Below are positions 44,868 to 54,162 of a stretch of 64,000 nt of DNA, in pieces. Source of the DNA: Polaromonas sp. A23. Lineage in GTDB: Bacteria; Pseudomonadota; Gammaproteobacteria; Burkholderiales; Burkholderiaceae_C. The stretch covers positions 62,001 through 126,000 of the forward strand of contig NZ_MUNO01000022.1 in the NCBI RefSeq assembly GCF_002001015.1, read 5' to 3'. The position numbers and the translations under genes were made by a program. The notes beneath the pieces were generated by a model. It searched no databases and had not been told where the DNA came from. It worked only from the letters and a program-made list of their open reading frames with translations. Positions within the stretch are counted from its first letter, which is position 1. Each line of letters opens with the position of its first letter.

Positions 44868-45440
44868 TCAAACCAGCAGCCGCGAAGTCCTCGGCACGTG
44901 CGCCATCAGAAACTCCATCTGGTCCGCCAGGATGCGGCGGTTGCGCAGGATGAAGTCTTCCCAGAGGCTGGGAACATAGGGGGTGTAGAGAAGCGGCATC
45001 TGCGCCTGCTCAGGCGTGCGGCTGCTTTTGCGGTGGTTGCAGGCGCGGCAGGCGGTGACCACGTTCATCCAGGTATCAATGCCGTTTTGTGCAAACGGAA
45101 TGATGTGTTCGCGGGTCAGGTCTTCTTCGTGAAAATGGTCGCCGCAGTAGGCGCAGACATTGCGGTCACGGGCAAACAGCTTGCCGTTGGTCAACCCCGG
45201 CTTGAGATTGAAGGGGTTGATGTTGGGCACGCCCTTGGTGCCGATGATGCTGTTGATGGTGATGATGGACTGGTTGCCGGTGATGGCGTTGTGCCCACCA
45301 TGGAACACGGCCACCTGCGCACCCATCTCCCAGCGCACTTCGTCCGAGGCGTAGTGCAACACGGCTTGTTCGAGGCTGATCCACGATTGTGGCAACCCCT
45401 GGGCTGAGAGTTTCAAGACCTTCAAACGAACCTCCAACAT
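44868..45440 (-). CDS. HNH endonuclease
   Basis: This 190-aa protein has a standard HNH core: Cys96-x2-Cys99, REH with His112, Asn126 and Cys131-x2-Cys134 (CRACNHRK), followed by SSRTPEQA and a C-terminal helical tail. Proteins of this length and pattern are widespread and conserved in Betaproteobacteria and often lie near housekeeping genes, as here beside ribF. The function is not known; a role in DNA repair is possible. Confidence 0.85.
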   Translation of the reverse strand: MLEVRLKVLKLSAQGLPQSWISLEQAVLHYASDEVRWEMGAQVAVFHGGHNAITGNQSIITINSIIGTKGVPNINPFNLKPGLTNGKLFARDRNVCAYCGDHFHEEDLTREHIIPFAQNGIDTWMNVVTACRACNHRKSSRTPEQAQMPLLYTPYVPSLWEDFILRNRRILADQMEFLMAHVPRTSRLLV

Positions 45441-45600
45441 TTAAAAAAACGCATGGAAACCGGACTCAAACTGCTTGAGCCCTCAATATACAGCGAATTC
45501 ATGACAGGACGGCCTGTGCACGGCCATTTTCCCTTTTAGCCCGCATCCAGCCGACCCGAGGTGCTATTAAAACGATAATTGGCAGCATGAAGGTTTCGCA

Positions 45601-46635
45601 ATGAAAGTTTTCCGCGGCTACAACCACCCCCAACTGGCGGCGCAGTGCGCGCTGACCATTGGCAACTTCGACGGCGTGCACCGCGGCCACCAGGCCATGC
45701 TGGCTCTGCTTAAAAATGAGGCACAGCACCGGGGCGTGCCCAGCTGCGTGATGAGTTTTGAGCCGCATCCGCGCGACTATTTCGCCGCCGTCGCGCGCAA
45801 GCCCGAGCTGGCGCCGGCGCGCATTGCCACCCTGCGCGACAAGCTGACCGAGCTGGCCAACTGCGGCATTGACCAATGCGTGGTGCTGCCCTTCAACGCC
45901 CGGCTGGCTTCCCAACCGGCTGAAGCCTTCATCGAAGACGTGCTGGTCAAAGGCCTGGGCGTGCGTTATGTGCTGGTGGGTGATGACTTCCGTTTCGGTG
46001 CCAAACGCGTCGGTGACTACGCCATGCTGGATGCCGCCGGGGAGCGCCTGGGCTTTGATGTGGCCCGCATGAACAGTTATGAAGTAAGCAACACACGGGT
46101 TTCAAGCTCCGCCGTGCGGGAAGCCCTGGGCCAGGGGCAGATGACTCGGGTGGCCAGCCTGCTGGGCCGGCCTTACAGCATCTCGGGCCACGTGGTGCAT
46201 GGCCGTAAGCTGGGGCGCGACTTGGGTTTTCGCACCCTGAACCTGCGCTTTTCCCACTGGAAACCGGCGGCCAGCGGGATTTTTGCGGTGAAGGTGTTTG
46301 GTTTGTCCGACGAGCCGCTGCCCGGCGTGGCCAATCTGGGCATCCGCCCTTCGCTGGACCCGGCGGATGTCAACGGCGGGCGGGTGCTGCTGGAGACGCA
46401 TTGCCTGGCCTGGCCAGACAGCCTGGGCCCCGAGGGGGCATACGGTAAAATCATCCGCGTGGAACTGCTACACAAACTGCACGACGAACTGAAGTACGAC
46501 GGTCTGGACAGCCTCAAAGCGGGCATTGCCAGGGACTGCGACGATGCGCGGGCGTTTTTTGCCCAGGCTTCAAAGTCGTTTTCAGCCTCCATGCACACAG
46601 AAACCAGCCGCCAGACCACGCGCGACCGAATTTAG
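45601..46635 (+). CDS. ribF: Bifunctional riboflavin kinase / FAD synthetase
   Basis: This 344-aa enzyme makes FMN and then FAD. The N-terminal FAD synthetase domain has [16 protein letters not shown] and [17 protein letters not shown]. The C-terminal kinase domain has [19 protein letters not shown] and [14 protein letters not shown] seven bases before the ATG supports the start. It is followed by ileS and lspA, the standard order. Confidence 0.96.
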   Translation: MKVFRGYNHPQLAAQCALTIGNFDGVHRGHQAMLALLKNEAQHRGVPSCVMSFEPHPRDYFAAVARKPELAPARIATLRDKLTELANCGIDQCVVLPFNARLASQPAEAFIEDVLVKGLGVRYVLVGDDFRFGAKRVGDYAMLDAAGERLGFDVARMNSYEVSNTRVSSSAVREALGQGQMTRVASLLGRPYSISGHVVHGRKLGRDLGFRTLNLRFSHWKPAASGIFAVKVFGLSDEPLPGVANLGIRPSLDPADVNGGRVLLETHCLAWPDSLGPEGAYGKIIRVELLHKLHDELKYDGLDSLKAGIARDCDDARAFFAQASKSFSASMHTETSRQTTRDRI

Positions 46636-46748
46636 ACGATCTCGTCGCCCCTGGCCTCTGCCCACCCTTCAGGGCAAACGGCTTTCTTCCCGAACCGCAT
46701 TTCCGGCGGCCCTGTCTGATCAGCCAGCCGCCTCAACAAGAGCATCCC

Positions 46749-49649
46749 ATGTCTGAAACCAAAACCGACTACCGCAGCACCCTGAACCTGCCCGACACGC
46801 CTTTCCCCATGCGCGGCGACCTGCCCAAGCGCGAAGCGGGCTGGGTCAAGGAATGGGACGACAAGGGCATTTATAAAAAGCTGCGCGATGTGCGCACCGG
46901 CAAACCGAAGTTTGTGCTGCACGACGGCCCGCCCTATGCCAATGGGCAGATCCACATCGGCCACGCCGCCAACAAGATCCTGAAGGACATGATCGTCAAG
47001 GCGCGCCAGCTCAAGGGGCTGGACGCCGTCTATGTGCCGGGCTGGGACTGCCACGGCCTGCCGATTGAAAACGCCATCGAAAAGCTGCATGGCCGCAACC
47101 TTTCAAGAGACGACGTGCAGGCCAAGAGCCGCGCTTTTGCCACCGAGCAGATCGCACAGCAAAAAGAAGACTTCAAGCGCCTGGGCGTGCTCGGTGAATG
47201 GGCCAACCCTTACCTGACCATGAACCCCGGCAACGAGGCCGACGAAATCCGCGCGCTCAAGCGCATCATGGAGCGCGGCTTTGTCTACCGCGGCCTGAAA
47301 CCCGTGTACTGGTGTTTTGACTGCGGCTCCTCGCTGGCCGAGTTCGAGATCGAATACGCCGACAAGAAGTCGCAGACGCTGGACGTCGGCTTCAAGTGCG
47401 CCGAGCCGGAAAAACTGGCCGCAGCCTTTGGCCTCAAAAGCCTGGACAAAGACGCCTTCGCCGTGATCTGGACAACCACCGCCTGGACCATCCCGGCGAA
47501 TCAGGCGCTGAACCTGAACCCCGAGCTTGAGTACGCGCTGGTGGACACCGAACGCGGCATCTTGTTGCTGGCCTCGGTGCTGGTGGACAAGTGCATGGAG
47601 CGTTACCAGCTCACCGGCAAGGTGCTGGCCACCACGGCGGGTAAAAACCTGGCGCTACTCAATTTCATGCACCCGCTGCACGATGTGGATGACGGCTACC
47701 GCCGCCTGAGCCCGGTGTTTCTGGCCGACTACGCCACCGCCGAAGACGGCACCGGTATCGTGCACTCCTCACCTGCCTATGGGGTGGAAGACTTTAACTC
47801 CTGCGTGGCCAACGGCATCGCCTATGACGACATCTTGAACCCGGTGCAGGGCAACGGTCGTTATGTCGATGAACTCCCGCTGTTTGGCGGGTTGAACATC
47901 TGGAAGGCCGCGCCGCTGGTGATTGACGCACTGCGCGACGCCGGCCGCCTGTTTGCCACCGAAACCATCACCCACAGCTACCCGCATTGCTGGCGTCACA
48001 AGACGCCGGTGATCTACCGCGCCGCGGCCCAGTGGTTTGTGCGCATGGACGAAGGCGAAGGCGTCTTCACCAAAGACAAGGCGCCGCAAACCCTGCGCAA
48101 GCTGGCGCTCAACGCCATCGAGGAGACCAGCTTCTACCCGGAAAACGGCAAAACCCGTTTACGCGACATGATCGCCGGCCGGCCGGACTGGTGCATAAGC
48201 CGCCAGCGCAATTGGGGCGTGCCCCTGCCGTTTTTCATCCACACCGCCACCGGCGAGCTGCACCCGCGCACCATGGAAATCATGGACCAGGCTGCCGCCA
48301 TGGTGGAGGCTGGCGGCATCGAAGCCTGGAGCAAGGCGAGCGCTGAATCCATCATCGGCGCAGATGGCGAACATGGGGCTCCGAACTACATCAAGAGCAC
48401 CGACATCCTCGATGTATGGTTTGACTCCGGCACCACGCACGACCACGTGCTGCGTCACAGCCACGCCGCGCAGTCCACCTGGCCGGCCGACCTGTACCTG
48501 GAGGGCCATGATCAGCACCGCGGCTGGTTCCACTCTTCACTGCTTACCTCGTGCGCGATGTATGACCACGCGCCCTACAAGGGCCTGCTGACGCACGGCT
48601 TCACGGTGGACGGCAAGGGCCGCAAGATGAGCAAGAGCGAAGGCAATGTGGTGGCGCCGCAAGAGGTCTCTAGCAAGCTGGGCGCGGAAATCATTCGCCT
48701 GTGGTGCGCCTCGACCGACTATTCGGGCGACCTGGCCATCGACGACAAAATCCTGGCGCGGGTGGTGGACGCCTATCGCCGCATCCGCAACACGCTGCGC
48801 TTCCTGCTGGCCAACGTCAGCGACTTTGACCCGGCCAAAGACGCCGTGCCGTTTGACCAGATGCTGGAGATCGACCGCTATGCGCTGAGCCGCGCGGCGC
48901 AGCTGCAGGCCGACATTCTGGCGCACTACGAGGTGTACGAGTTCCACCCGGTGGTCTCCAAACTGCAGATCTACTGCAGCGAAGACCTGGGTTCCTTCTA
49001 CCTCGACATCCTGAAAGACCGGCTGTACACGACGGCTCCCAAGTCGTTGGCCCGGCGCAGCGCGCAGACGGCGCTGCACCAGATCACGCACGCCATGTTG
49101 CGCTGGATGGCGCCTTTCCTGAGCTTCACCGCCGAAGAGGCCTGGAAGGTATTCGGCAGCTCGGAGTCCATCTTCATGGAAACCTATGCGGACCTGACTG
49201 CGCCCGACAACAACCTTCTAACCAAATGGAGCATTCTTCGGAAAATCAGAGAAGCGCTTAATAAGGAAGTGGAAGTGTTGCGCACCGGTGGAAGCCTCGG
49301 ATCCTCTCTACAAACGGAACTAGTTCTTTGGAGCGACGATTTCGCTATTCAGATGGAACTCAAGTCACTTGCAGACGATGCAAAGTTTGTTTTCATCGCC
49401 TCTGCTACCGCTGTCCGCGAACTTTCTAGCGAAGAAATGGGCAAAGCGAAAGTAGTTCAAATTTCAGGAGACCGATCGGGGGAAATCTGGGGAATGCTGC
49501 AGATTTTCGTTGCCGTATCCACCGCTCCCAAATGCGAGCGCTGCTGGCATTACCGCGGGGATGTCGGCCACAACCCGGAGCACCCCACGATTTGCGGCCG
49601 TTGCACCAGCAACCTGTTTGGCGCAGGCGAAGCAAGAAAGTACGCCTGA
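46749..49649 (+). CDS. ileS: Isoleucyl-tRNA synthetase
   Basis: This 966-aa class I synthetase has the HIGH motif ([11 protein letters not shown] near residue 74), the editing domain in the middle, KMSKSEGNV ([14 protein letters not shown]), and a C-terminal zinc finger with two CxxC pairs (CERCWHY and CGRC). Its stop codon overlaps the lspA start. About 300 bp near the 3' end (about 49195-49515) is clearly poorer in GC than the rest, as if replaced by recombination, yet the frame and the zinc finger are intact. Confidence 0.97.
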   Translation: MSETKTDYRSTLNLPDTPFPMRGDLPKREAGWVKEWDDKGIYKKLRDVRTGKPKFVLHDGPPYANGQIHIGHAANKILKDMIVKARQLKGLDAVYVPGWDCHGLPIENAIEKLHGRNLSRDDVQAKSRAFATEQIAQQKEDFKRLGVLGEWANPYLTMNPGNEADEIRALKRIMERGFVYRGLKPVYWCFDCGSSLAEFEIEYADKKSQTLDVGFKCAEPEKLAAAFGLKSLDKDAFAVIWTTTAWTIPANQALNLNPELEYALVDTERGILLLASVLVDKCMERYQLTGKVLATTAGKNLALLNFMHPLHDVDDGYRRLSPVFLADYATAEDGTGIVHSSPAYGVEDFNSCVANGIAYDDILNPVQGNGRYVDELPLFGGLNIWKAAPLVIDALRDAGRLFATETITHSYPHCWRHKTPVIYRAAAQWFVRMDEGEGVFTKDKAPQTLRKLALNAIEETSFYPENGKTRLRDMIAGRPDWCISRQRNWGVPLPFFIHTATGELHPRTMEIMDQAAAMVEAGGIEAWSKASAESIIGADGEHGAPNYIKSTDILDVWFDSGTTHDHVLRHSHAAQSTWPADLYLEGHDQHRGWFHSSLLTSCAMYDHAPYKGLLTHGFTVDGKGRKMSKSEGNVVAPQEVSSKLGAEIIRLWCASTDYSGDLAIDDKILARVVDAYRRIRNTLRFLLANVSDFDPAKDAVPFDQMLEIDRYALSRAAQLQADILAHYEVYEFHPVVSKLQIYCSEDLGSFYLDILKDRLYTTAPKSLARRSAQTALHQITHAMLRWMAPFLSFTAEEAWKVFGSSESIFMETYADLTAPDNNLLTKWSILRKIREALNKEVEVLRTGGSLGSSLQTELVLWSDDFAIQMELKSLADDAKFVFIASATAVRELSSEEMGKAKVVQISGDRSGEIWGMLQIFVAVSTAPKCERCWHYRGDVGHNPEHPTICGRCTSNLFGAGEARKYA
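49195..49515 (+). other. Low-GC patch inside ileS (possible recombinant segment)
   Basis: Counting 49201-49500 by hand gives 146 G+C in 300 (about 49%). A sample ileS line at 48601-48660 has 39 in 60 (65%). Codons such as CTA, AGA and GGA appear here but are rare in the rest of the gene. The patch covers the region between the anticodon-binding domain and the zinc finger. Confidence 0.65.
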
Positions 49650-50146
49650 TGAGCAAGACCACCTTCGGAACAACTTCTACAACCTTGTTGCCGTGGCTGG
49701 GCCTGGCGCTGATCCTGCTGATCGCCGACCAGTTCACCAAAGTGCTGATCCTGGGCTATTACCGCCTGGGGGACAGCACCTACGTGACCAGCTTTTTCAA
49801 TGTGGTCCGGGCGCACAACACGGGCGCCGCGTTTTCTTTCCTGGCATCGGCCTCGGGCTGGCAGCGCTGGTTCTTCACCGGTATCGGCGTTGCCGCAACG
49901 CTGTTTATTCTGTGGATGCTCAAGTCGCACGCAGGCCAAAAACTGTTCTCGTTTGCGCTGGCCTGCATTCTGGGCGGCGCGTTGGGCAACGTGATTGATC
50001 GTCTGCTGCACGGCTATGTCGTGGATTTTCTGGATTTTCACTATGGCGGCTGGCATTTTCCAGCCTTCAATGTGGCAGACAGCGCGATCACGGTGGGCGC
50101 CGTCTGCCTGATCCTGGACGAGCTGCTGCGGGTAAAAAGAAGTTAG
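49649..50146 (+). CDS. lspA: Lipoprotein signal peptidase (signal peptidase II)
   Basis: This 165-aa inner-membrane aspartyl protease cleaves prolipoprotein signal peptides. It has four hydrophobic helices. The catalytic aspartates lie in [15 protein letters not shown] and [11 protein letters not shown], and the family N-terminal helix has IADQFTK. The ATG overlaps the ileS stop (TGATG), indicating translational coupling. Confidence 0.96.
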   Translation: MSKTTFGTTSTTLLPWLGLALILLIADQFTKVLILGYYRLGDSTYVTSFFNVVRAHNTGAAFSFLASASGWQRWFFTGIGVAATLFILWMLKSHAGQKLFSFALACILGGALGNVIDRLLHGYVVDFLDFHYGGWHFPAFNVADSAITVGAVCLILDELLRVKRS

Positions 50147-50148
50147 CC

Positions 50149-50245
50149 CCCACGCTTGTCGCTTCGCGTGCCTTCGGCGGTGCGCTGCCCCTTGCACGAA
50201 GAAGAGGGGCGCTGCGGCTGCGGCCCCGGCTTGCGGGGGATTACC
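50149..50245 (+). repeat. GC-rich 3'-end repeat after lspA
   Basis: It starts at the lspA stop with GCCCCCACGCTTGTCGCTTC, then CTGCCCC and a downstream AGAGGGGCGCTGCGGCTGCGG. It resembles the element after trxB at 23489. Confidence 0.5.
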
Positions 50246-50306
50246 ATCGTTGTCGCTCGAATCACCCGGCGTTTCGAAGAATGCCCCTCAGGCCGCGCGC
50301 GGGCGT

Positions 50307-50312
50307 TATAGT
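50307..50312 (+). promoter_or_regulatory. Possible -10 element directly before the Na/Pi cotransporter gene
   Basis: TATAGT lies 12 bases before the ATG at 50325. If it is used, transcription would start about six bases before the ATG, giving an essentially leaderless mRNA; no Shine-Dalgarno sequence is visible. No good -35 box is seen. Confidence 0.3.
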
Positions 50313-50324
50313 GATTCCTAGTTT

Positions 50325-51992
50325 ATGAAGCATTTGTTGAATTTATTGGCAGCCATTGCGCTGTTGGTGTGGGGAACCCACCTTGTCCGGACTGGCATCC
50401 TGCGTGTGTTCGGGGCCAATTTGCGCCAGGTGTTGTCGCGCAGCATCAGCAACCGCTTCGCCGCCGCCCTGTCGGGCCTCGGCGTGACCGCGCTGGTGCA
50501 GTCCAGCACCGCCACTTCCCTGATTGTTTCTTCCTTTGTCGGCCAGGGGCTGATCACGCTGCCGCTGGCGCTGGCGGTCATGCTGGGCGCAGACATCGGA
50601 ACCAGCCTGATGGCCGTGTTGTTCTCGTTTGACCTGTCCTGGCTCTCTCCGCTGTTTATCTTTACCGGCGTCGTGCTGTTCATCTCGCGCCAGTCCACCA
50701 ACGTGGGGCGCTTCGGCCGCGTGCTGATCGGCCTGGGGCTGATGCTGCTGGCCTTGCGCCTGGTCACCGATTCAACTGCGGTGTTGACCGCCAACGTCGC
50801 TGTCAAGGCCCTGCTGGGCACGCTCGCCAGCGATCTGCTCCTGGAGATCACCGTTGGCGCGCTGCTGTCCGTGGTGTCTTATTCCAGCCTGGCCATTGTT
50901 CTGCTGACAGCCACACTCGCAGCTTCCAGCGTGATTCCCCCGGACGTGGCTTTGGGCTTGGTGCTGGGTGCCAACCTGGGCAGCGGGCTGCTGGCTGTGC
51001 TGACCACCGCGCGCTCGGCCATTGAGGTGCGACAGGTCCCGCTGGGCAACCTGATCTTCAAGCTGCTGGGTGTCGCCATTGCCGCGCCCTTCGTCGGCTT
51101 CTGGCTTCGCCATGTGCCCTCTTACCTCTCAGAGGCGGCCACCATGGTGGTGCTGTTTCATTTGCTGTTCAATCTGGCGGTGGGCGTTGCGTTTATCGGC
51201 TGGACCCAGGTGGTGGCCCGCTGGGTGGAAAAATTCCTGCCGCGCCCGGTCAAGGGTGCCGCTGCAGGCGGCCGGCCGCACCATCTGGATCCAACGGCGC
51301 TGGCCACCCCGTCGCTGGCCATTTCCTGCGCGGCCCGCGAAGCCCTGCATCAGGCCGATGTGGTCGAGAGCATGCTGATCGGTGTGCTTGGCGTCATTCG
51401 CCGCAACGACTTGAAGCTGGCCGAAGACCTGCGCAAGATGGACGATACCGTGGACGAGCTGTACTCGGCCATCAAGTACTACCTGACCAAGATCTCGCGC
51501 GAAGCACTAGGCGAAGAAGAAAGCCGGCGCTGGACCGACATCATCAGCTTCACCATCAACATGGAGCAGATCGGCGACATCATCGAACGCGTGCTGATCG
51601 ACATCGAAGACAAGAAAATCAAGCCCGGCCGCAACTTCTCGGAAGCCGGCATGGCCGAAATCTGCGAGCTGCACCAGCGCCTGCTCGACAACCTTCGTCT
51701 GGGCATGAGCGTTTTTCTCAACGGCAATGTGCGCGACGCGAAAAAGCTGCTGGAAGAAAAGGCACGTTTTCGCGACCTCGAGCGCGCCTACGCCAACACC
51801 CACCTGGGCCGGCTGTCTGACAACACCATGCAGAGCATTGAAACCAGCTCGCTGCACATCGACCTGATCAGCGACCTCAAACGCATCAACTCGCACATCT
51901 GCTCCATCGCCTACCCGATTCTCGACTCCGCGGGCGCCCTGGTGCCGAACCGCCTGCGTCAGAGCGCCTTCAGTGATTCAGTGTCACGCTGA
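50325..51992 (+). CDS. Na/Pi cotransporter family protein with PhoU-like C-terminus
   Basis: This 555-aa membrane protein has two Na/Pi-cotransporter repeats. Each carries the QSS-type signature: LVQSSTATSLIVSSFVGQG in the first half and SYSSLAIVLLTATLAASSV in the second. The C-terminal 200 residues form PhoU-like helices (LAEDLRKMDDTVDELYSAIK and NMEQIGDIIERVLIDIEDKK). The family takes up phosphate with sodium and is regulated through the PhoU-like part. No ribosome-binding site is present. Confidence 0.9.
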   Translation: MKHLLNLLAAIALLVWGTHLVRTGILRVFGANLRQVLSRSISNRFAAALSGLGVTALVQSSTATSLIVSSFVGQGLITLPLALAVMLGADIGTSLMAVLFSFDLSWLSPLFIFTGVVLFISRQSTNVGRFGRVLIGLGLMLLALRLVTDSTAVLTANVAVKALLGTLASDLLLEITVGALLSVVSYSSLAIVLLTATLAASSVIPPDVALGLVLGANLGSGLLAVLTTARSAIEVRQVPLGNLIFKLLGVAIAAPFVGFWLRHVPSYLSEAATMVVLFHLLFNLAVGVAFIGWTQVVARWVEKFLPRPVKGAAAGGRPHHLDPTALATPSLAISCAAREALHQADVVESMLIGVLGVIRRNDLKLAEDLRKMDDTVDELYSAIKYYLTKISREALGEEESRRWTDIISFTINMEQIGDIIERVLIDIEDKKIKPGRNFSEAGMAEICELHQRLLDNLRLGMSVFLNGNVRDAKKLLEEKARFRDLERAYANTHLGRLSDNTMQSIETSSLHIDLISDLKRINSHICSIAYPILDSAGALVPNRLRQSAFSDSVSR

Positions 51993-52010
51993 TCCGCAAG
52001 GAAGGCCGGG

Positions 52011-53246
52011 ATGAACCCCGACGCCGGCCAGCTGTGGCGCGCACCGCGCTGGGCTCTGGCTGTGCTGCTTGCCTTGCTGGGCATGCTCGGTCCCTTTTCG
52101 ATCGACACCTACATCCCCGCTTTCTCAGGCATCGCCCGCTCGCTGGGCGCTACACCGGTCGAGATGCAGCAGACGCTGTCGGCCTACCTGTTTGGCTTCG
52201 CCTTCATGAACCTGTTTCACGGCGCCCTGGCCGACAGCTTCGGCCGCCGTCCGGTGGTGTTGTGGGGCATCGCCATGTTCACCGTGGCTTCGGCCGGCTG
52301 CGCACTGTCGCAAAGCATTGGACAGCTGGTGTTGTTCCGGGCATTGCAGGGCTTGTCGACCGGCGCCGGTATTGTGGTCTCGCGTGCCGTGATCCGCGAC
52401 ATGTTCCCGCCGGCGCAGGCGCAAAAGGTGATGAGCCAGGTGACGATTTATTTCGGTGTGGCGCCAGCCATCGCGCCCATCATCGGCGGCTGGCTGTTTG
52501 TGCACCTGAACTGGCACGCCATTTTCTGGTTTCTCACCGGTATCGGCGTGCTGCTGTGGACAGCCAACTACAAGCTGCTGCCTGAGACGCTGCATGTCAC
52601 GCAGCGCCAGCCTTTCAATGTGAAACACCTGATGCGCGGCTACTGGCAACTCGGCTCCAGTGCGCGCTTCTTCTTGCTGGCGCTGGCCAGCGGCGTGCCC
52701 TTCAACGGCATGTTTTTGTACGTGCTCTCGGCGCCTGAATTTCTGGGCTCGCACCTGGGCCTGGCACCGACCGAATTTTTCTGGTTTTTTGTGCTGACCA
52801 TCTCCGGCATCATGGCCGGCGCCTGGCTCAGCGGCCGCTTGGCGGGCAAGATTGCACCCAAGCAGCAAATCCGCCACGGCTTTGTGATCATGCTGGTGAT
52901 TGCCGTGCTCAACCTCGCGGCCAATCTGCTGTTCAAGGCGCACGCCTCTTGGGCCTTGTTTCCGATTGCCGTGTTTGCCTTCGGCTGGGCCCTCATGGTT
53001 CCTGTGGTGACGCTGCTGGTGCTGGACCTGTACCCCGAACGGCGCGGCATGGCTTCATCACTGCAGGCTTTCATCGGCTCGACAGCCAACGGCATCGTGG
53101 CCGGTGTGATCGCCCCGCTCATCATGCATTCCACTGTGGCGCTTGCTGCGACATCGTTGCTGATGATGGGCATAGGCCTCATAGCATGGTTGTACCTGCA
53201 CCACCGCTGGCCGGAGATCGGAAAGGCAGTCTCCTCTCCGGACTAG
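52011..53246 (+). CDS. Bcr/CflA-family multidrug efflux MFS transporter
   Basis: This 411-aa exporter has about twelve helices. GPFSIDTYIPAFSGIARSLG in helix 1 and the loop ALADSFGRRPVVLWGIAMF are typical of Bcr/CflA drug:H+ antiporters, as is ALQGLSTGAGIVVSRAVIRD in helix 4. AAGGAAGG a few bases before the ATG is a good ribosome-binding site. Its stop codon overlaps the stop codon of the convergent Nudix gene inside the single tetranucleotide CTAG (53243-53246). Confidence 0.92.
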   Translation: MNPDAGQLWRAPRWALAVLLALLGMLGPFSIDTYIPAFSGIARSLGATPVEMQQTLSAYLFGFAFMNLFHGALADSFGRRPVVLWGIAMFTVASAGCALSQSIGQLVLFRALQGLSTGAGIVVSRAVIRDMFPPAQAQKVMSQVTIYFGVAPAIAPIIGGWLFVHLNWHAIFWFLTGIGVLLWTANYKLLPETLHVTQRQPFNVKHLMRGYWQLGSSARFFLLALASGVPFNGMFLYVLSAPEFLGSHLGLAPTEFFWFFVLTISGIMAGAWLSGRLAGKIAPKQQIRHGFVIMLVIAVLNLAANLLFKAHASWALFPIAVFAFGWALMVPVVTLLVLDLYPERRGMASSLQAFIGSTANGIVAGVIAPLIMHSTVALAATSLLMMGIGLIAWLYLHHRWPEIGKAVSSPD

Positions 53247-54061
53247 TTGCCGGCAAGCAAAGCTGCCTGGATCAGCGCTGCTTCCAGCGTGAACTGACCC
53301 TGCTGCATCTGACGCAGCAACTCATACCCGTCCATCAGCACAAAACACTCAACCTCGCCGTCCTGGTTCACCGGCGCCATGCCTTCGGGCACCGTGCAGT
53401 GGTACCAGTCGATGTGCTCGCTGACGTAGCCTGCACCGTTCCCATCCCTCGCAGGCCGGCAGGTGTGCAGGCGCCCGCCGTAGTGCAAGTCGGCCAGGTC
53501 GGCCAGGTGAAGGCCGGCCTCTTCCCAGGTTTCACGTTGCAATGCAAGGTCCAGCGTGTCGGCGGCCGACACCATGCCGCCCATCAGTGTGTCCCACAGG
53601 CCCGGGTCGTTGGGTTTGTCAAAAGCGCGTTGCTGCACCCAGAACCGGCCGTCGGGCGCCTGCCCCACAAGGTGCACAGCCTGCGTGGCAATGCCCAGCG
53701 GGCGAACAGCGGCACGTTCCACCGTGCCCAGCCGCCGGCCCTGCGGGTCGCACACTGCAAGCTGCTCGTCGCGCCAGGCGCCTGCGAGCCCCGCCGCGTG
53801 CAGGGCCGTTGCGACGCGGTTCAAACCTTGCGTGAGTTCCCCCTGCAAGTGCCAGCCTGCCTGCCCGTTACGCTCTTCTTTTAATAGCTGTTCACGCCCG
53901 TCGAATAAGGGTTCAAGTGCGATTTGATGCAAAAAATCGGGCTCTACCGAGCCAATGACCGATTCGCCAGCCCACAAGGGCAGGCGCGGCCGCAGCGGTG
54001 CCTGCGTGGCTGCAGCGCGGAGTGCGCGAAGGTGGACGGGGTCAAAAACGGGTGGGCTCAT
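53243..54061 (-). CDS. Nudix hydrolase with DUF4743-like N-terminus
   Basis: This 272-aa protein has an N-terminal DUF4743-type region (about 1-125) and a Nudix domain whose box reads GGMVSAADTLDLALQRETWEEAGL-like across residues about 165-188, with the required G, RE and EE residues in place. This combination is related to thiamine-diphosphate-type Nudix pyrophosphatases. Residues about 42-60 (HQIALEPLFDGREQLLKEE) are encoded by a copy of the dispersed palindromic repeat. The gene overlaps the convergent MFS gene by four bases. The substrate is not certain. Confidence 0.88.
   Translation of the reverse strand: MSPPVFDPVHLRALRAAATQAPLRPRLPLWAGESVIGSVEPDFLHQIALEPLFDGREQLLKEERNGQAGWHLQGELTQGLNRVATALHAAGLAGAWRDEQLAVCDPQGRRLGTVERAAVRPLGIATQAVHLVGQAPDGRFWVQQRAFDKPNDPGLWDTLMGGMVSAADTLDLALQRETWEEAGLHLADLADLHYGGRLHTCRPARDGNGAGYVSEHIDWYHCTVPEGMAPVNQDGEVECFVLMDGYELLRQMQQGQFTLEAALIQAALLAGN
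53877..53935 (+). repeat. Dispersed palindromic repeat, copy 7, inside the Nudix gene
   Basis: It reads CTTTTAATAGCTGTTC, then ACGCCCGTCGAATAAGGG. The first arm is shortened. It is translated in the opposite direction as part of the Nudix protein, with no stop. Confidence 0.75.
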
Positions 54062-54104
54062 GAAGCGTATTAAGCCACGCCTGTTTTTTTTGCGCCGAAC
54101 GCTT

Positions 54105-54160
54105 GCTATGTATTTAATAGCTGCTCGCGCCCGTATCGCAAGGGCCAGGGCCCGAAATCG
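54105..54160 (+). repeat. Dispersed palindromic repeat, copy 8 (intergenic)
   Basis: It reads GCTATGTATTTAATAGCT, then GCGCCCGTATCGCAAGGGC and CAGGGCCCGAAA. It lies between the Nudix start and the DUF1501 stop, 170 bp from copy 7 and in the same orientation. Confidence 0.88.
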
Positions 54161-54162
54161 TC

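Noticed and set aside
45565..45590. Possible repeat copy before ribF
   Set aside because: GCTATTAAAACGATAATTGG resembles only the first arm and lacks the palindrome.
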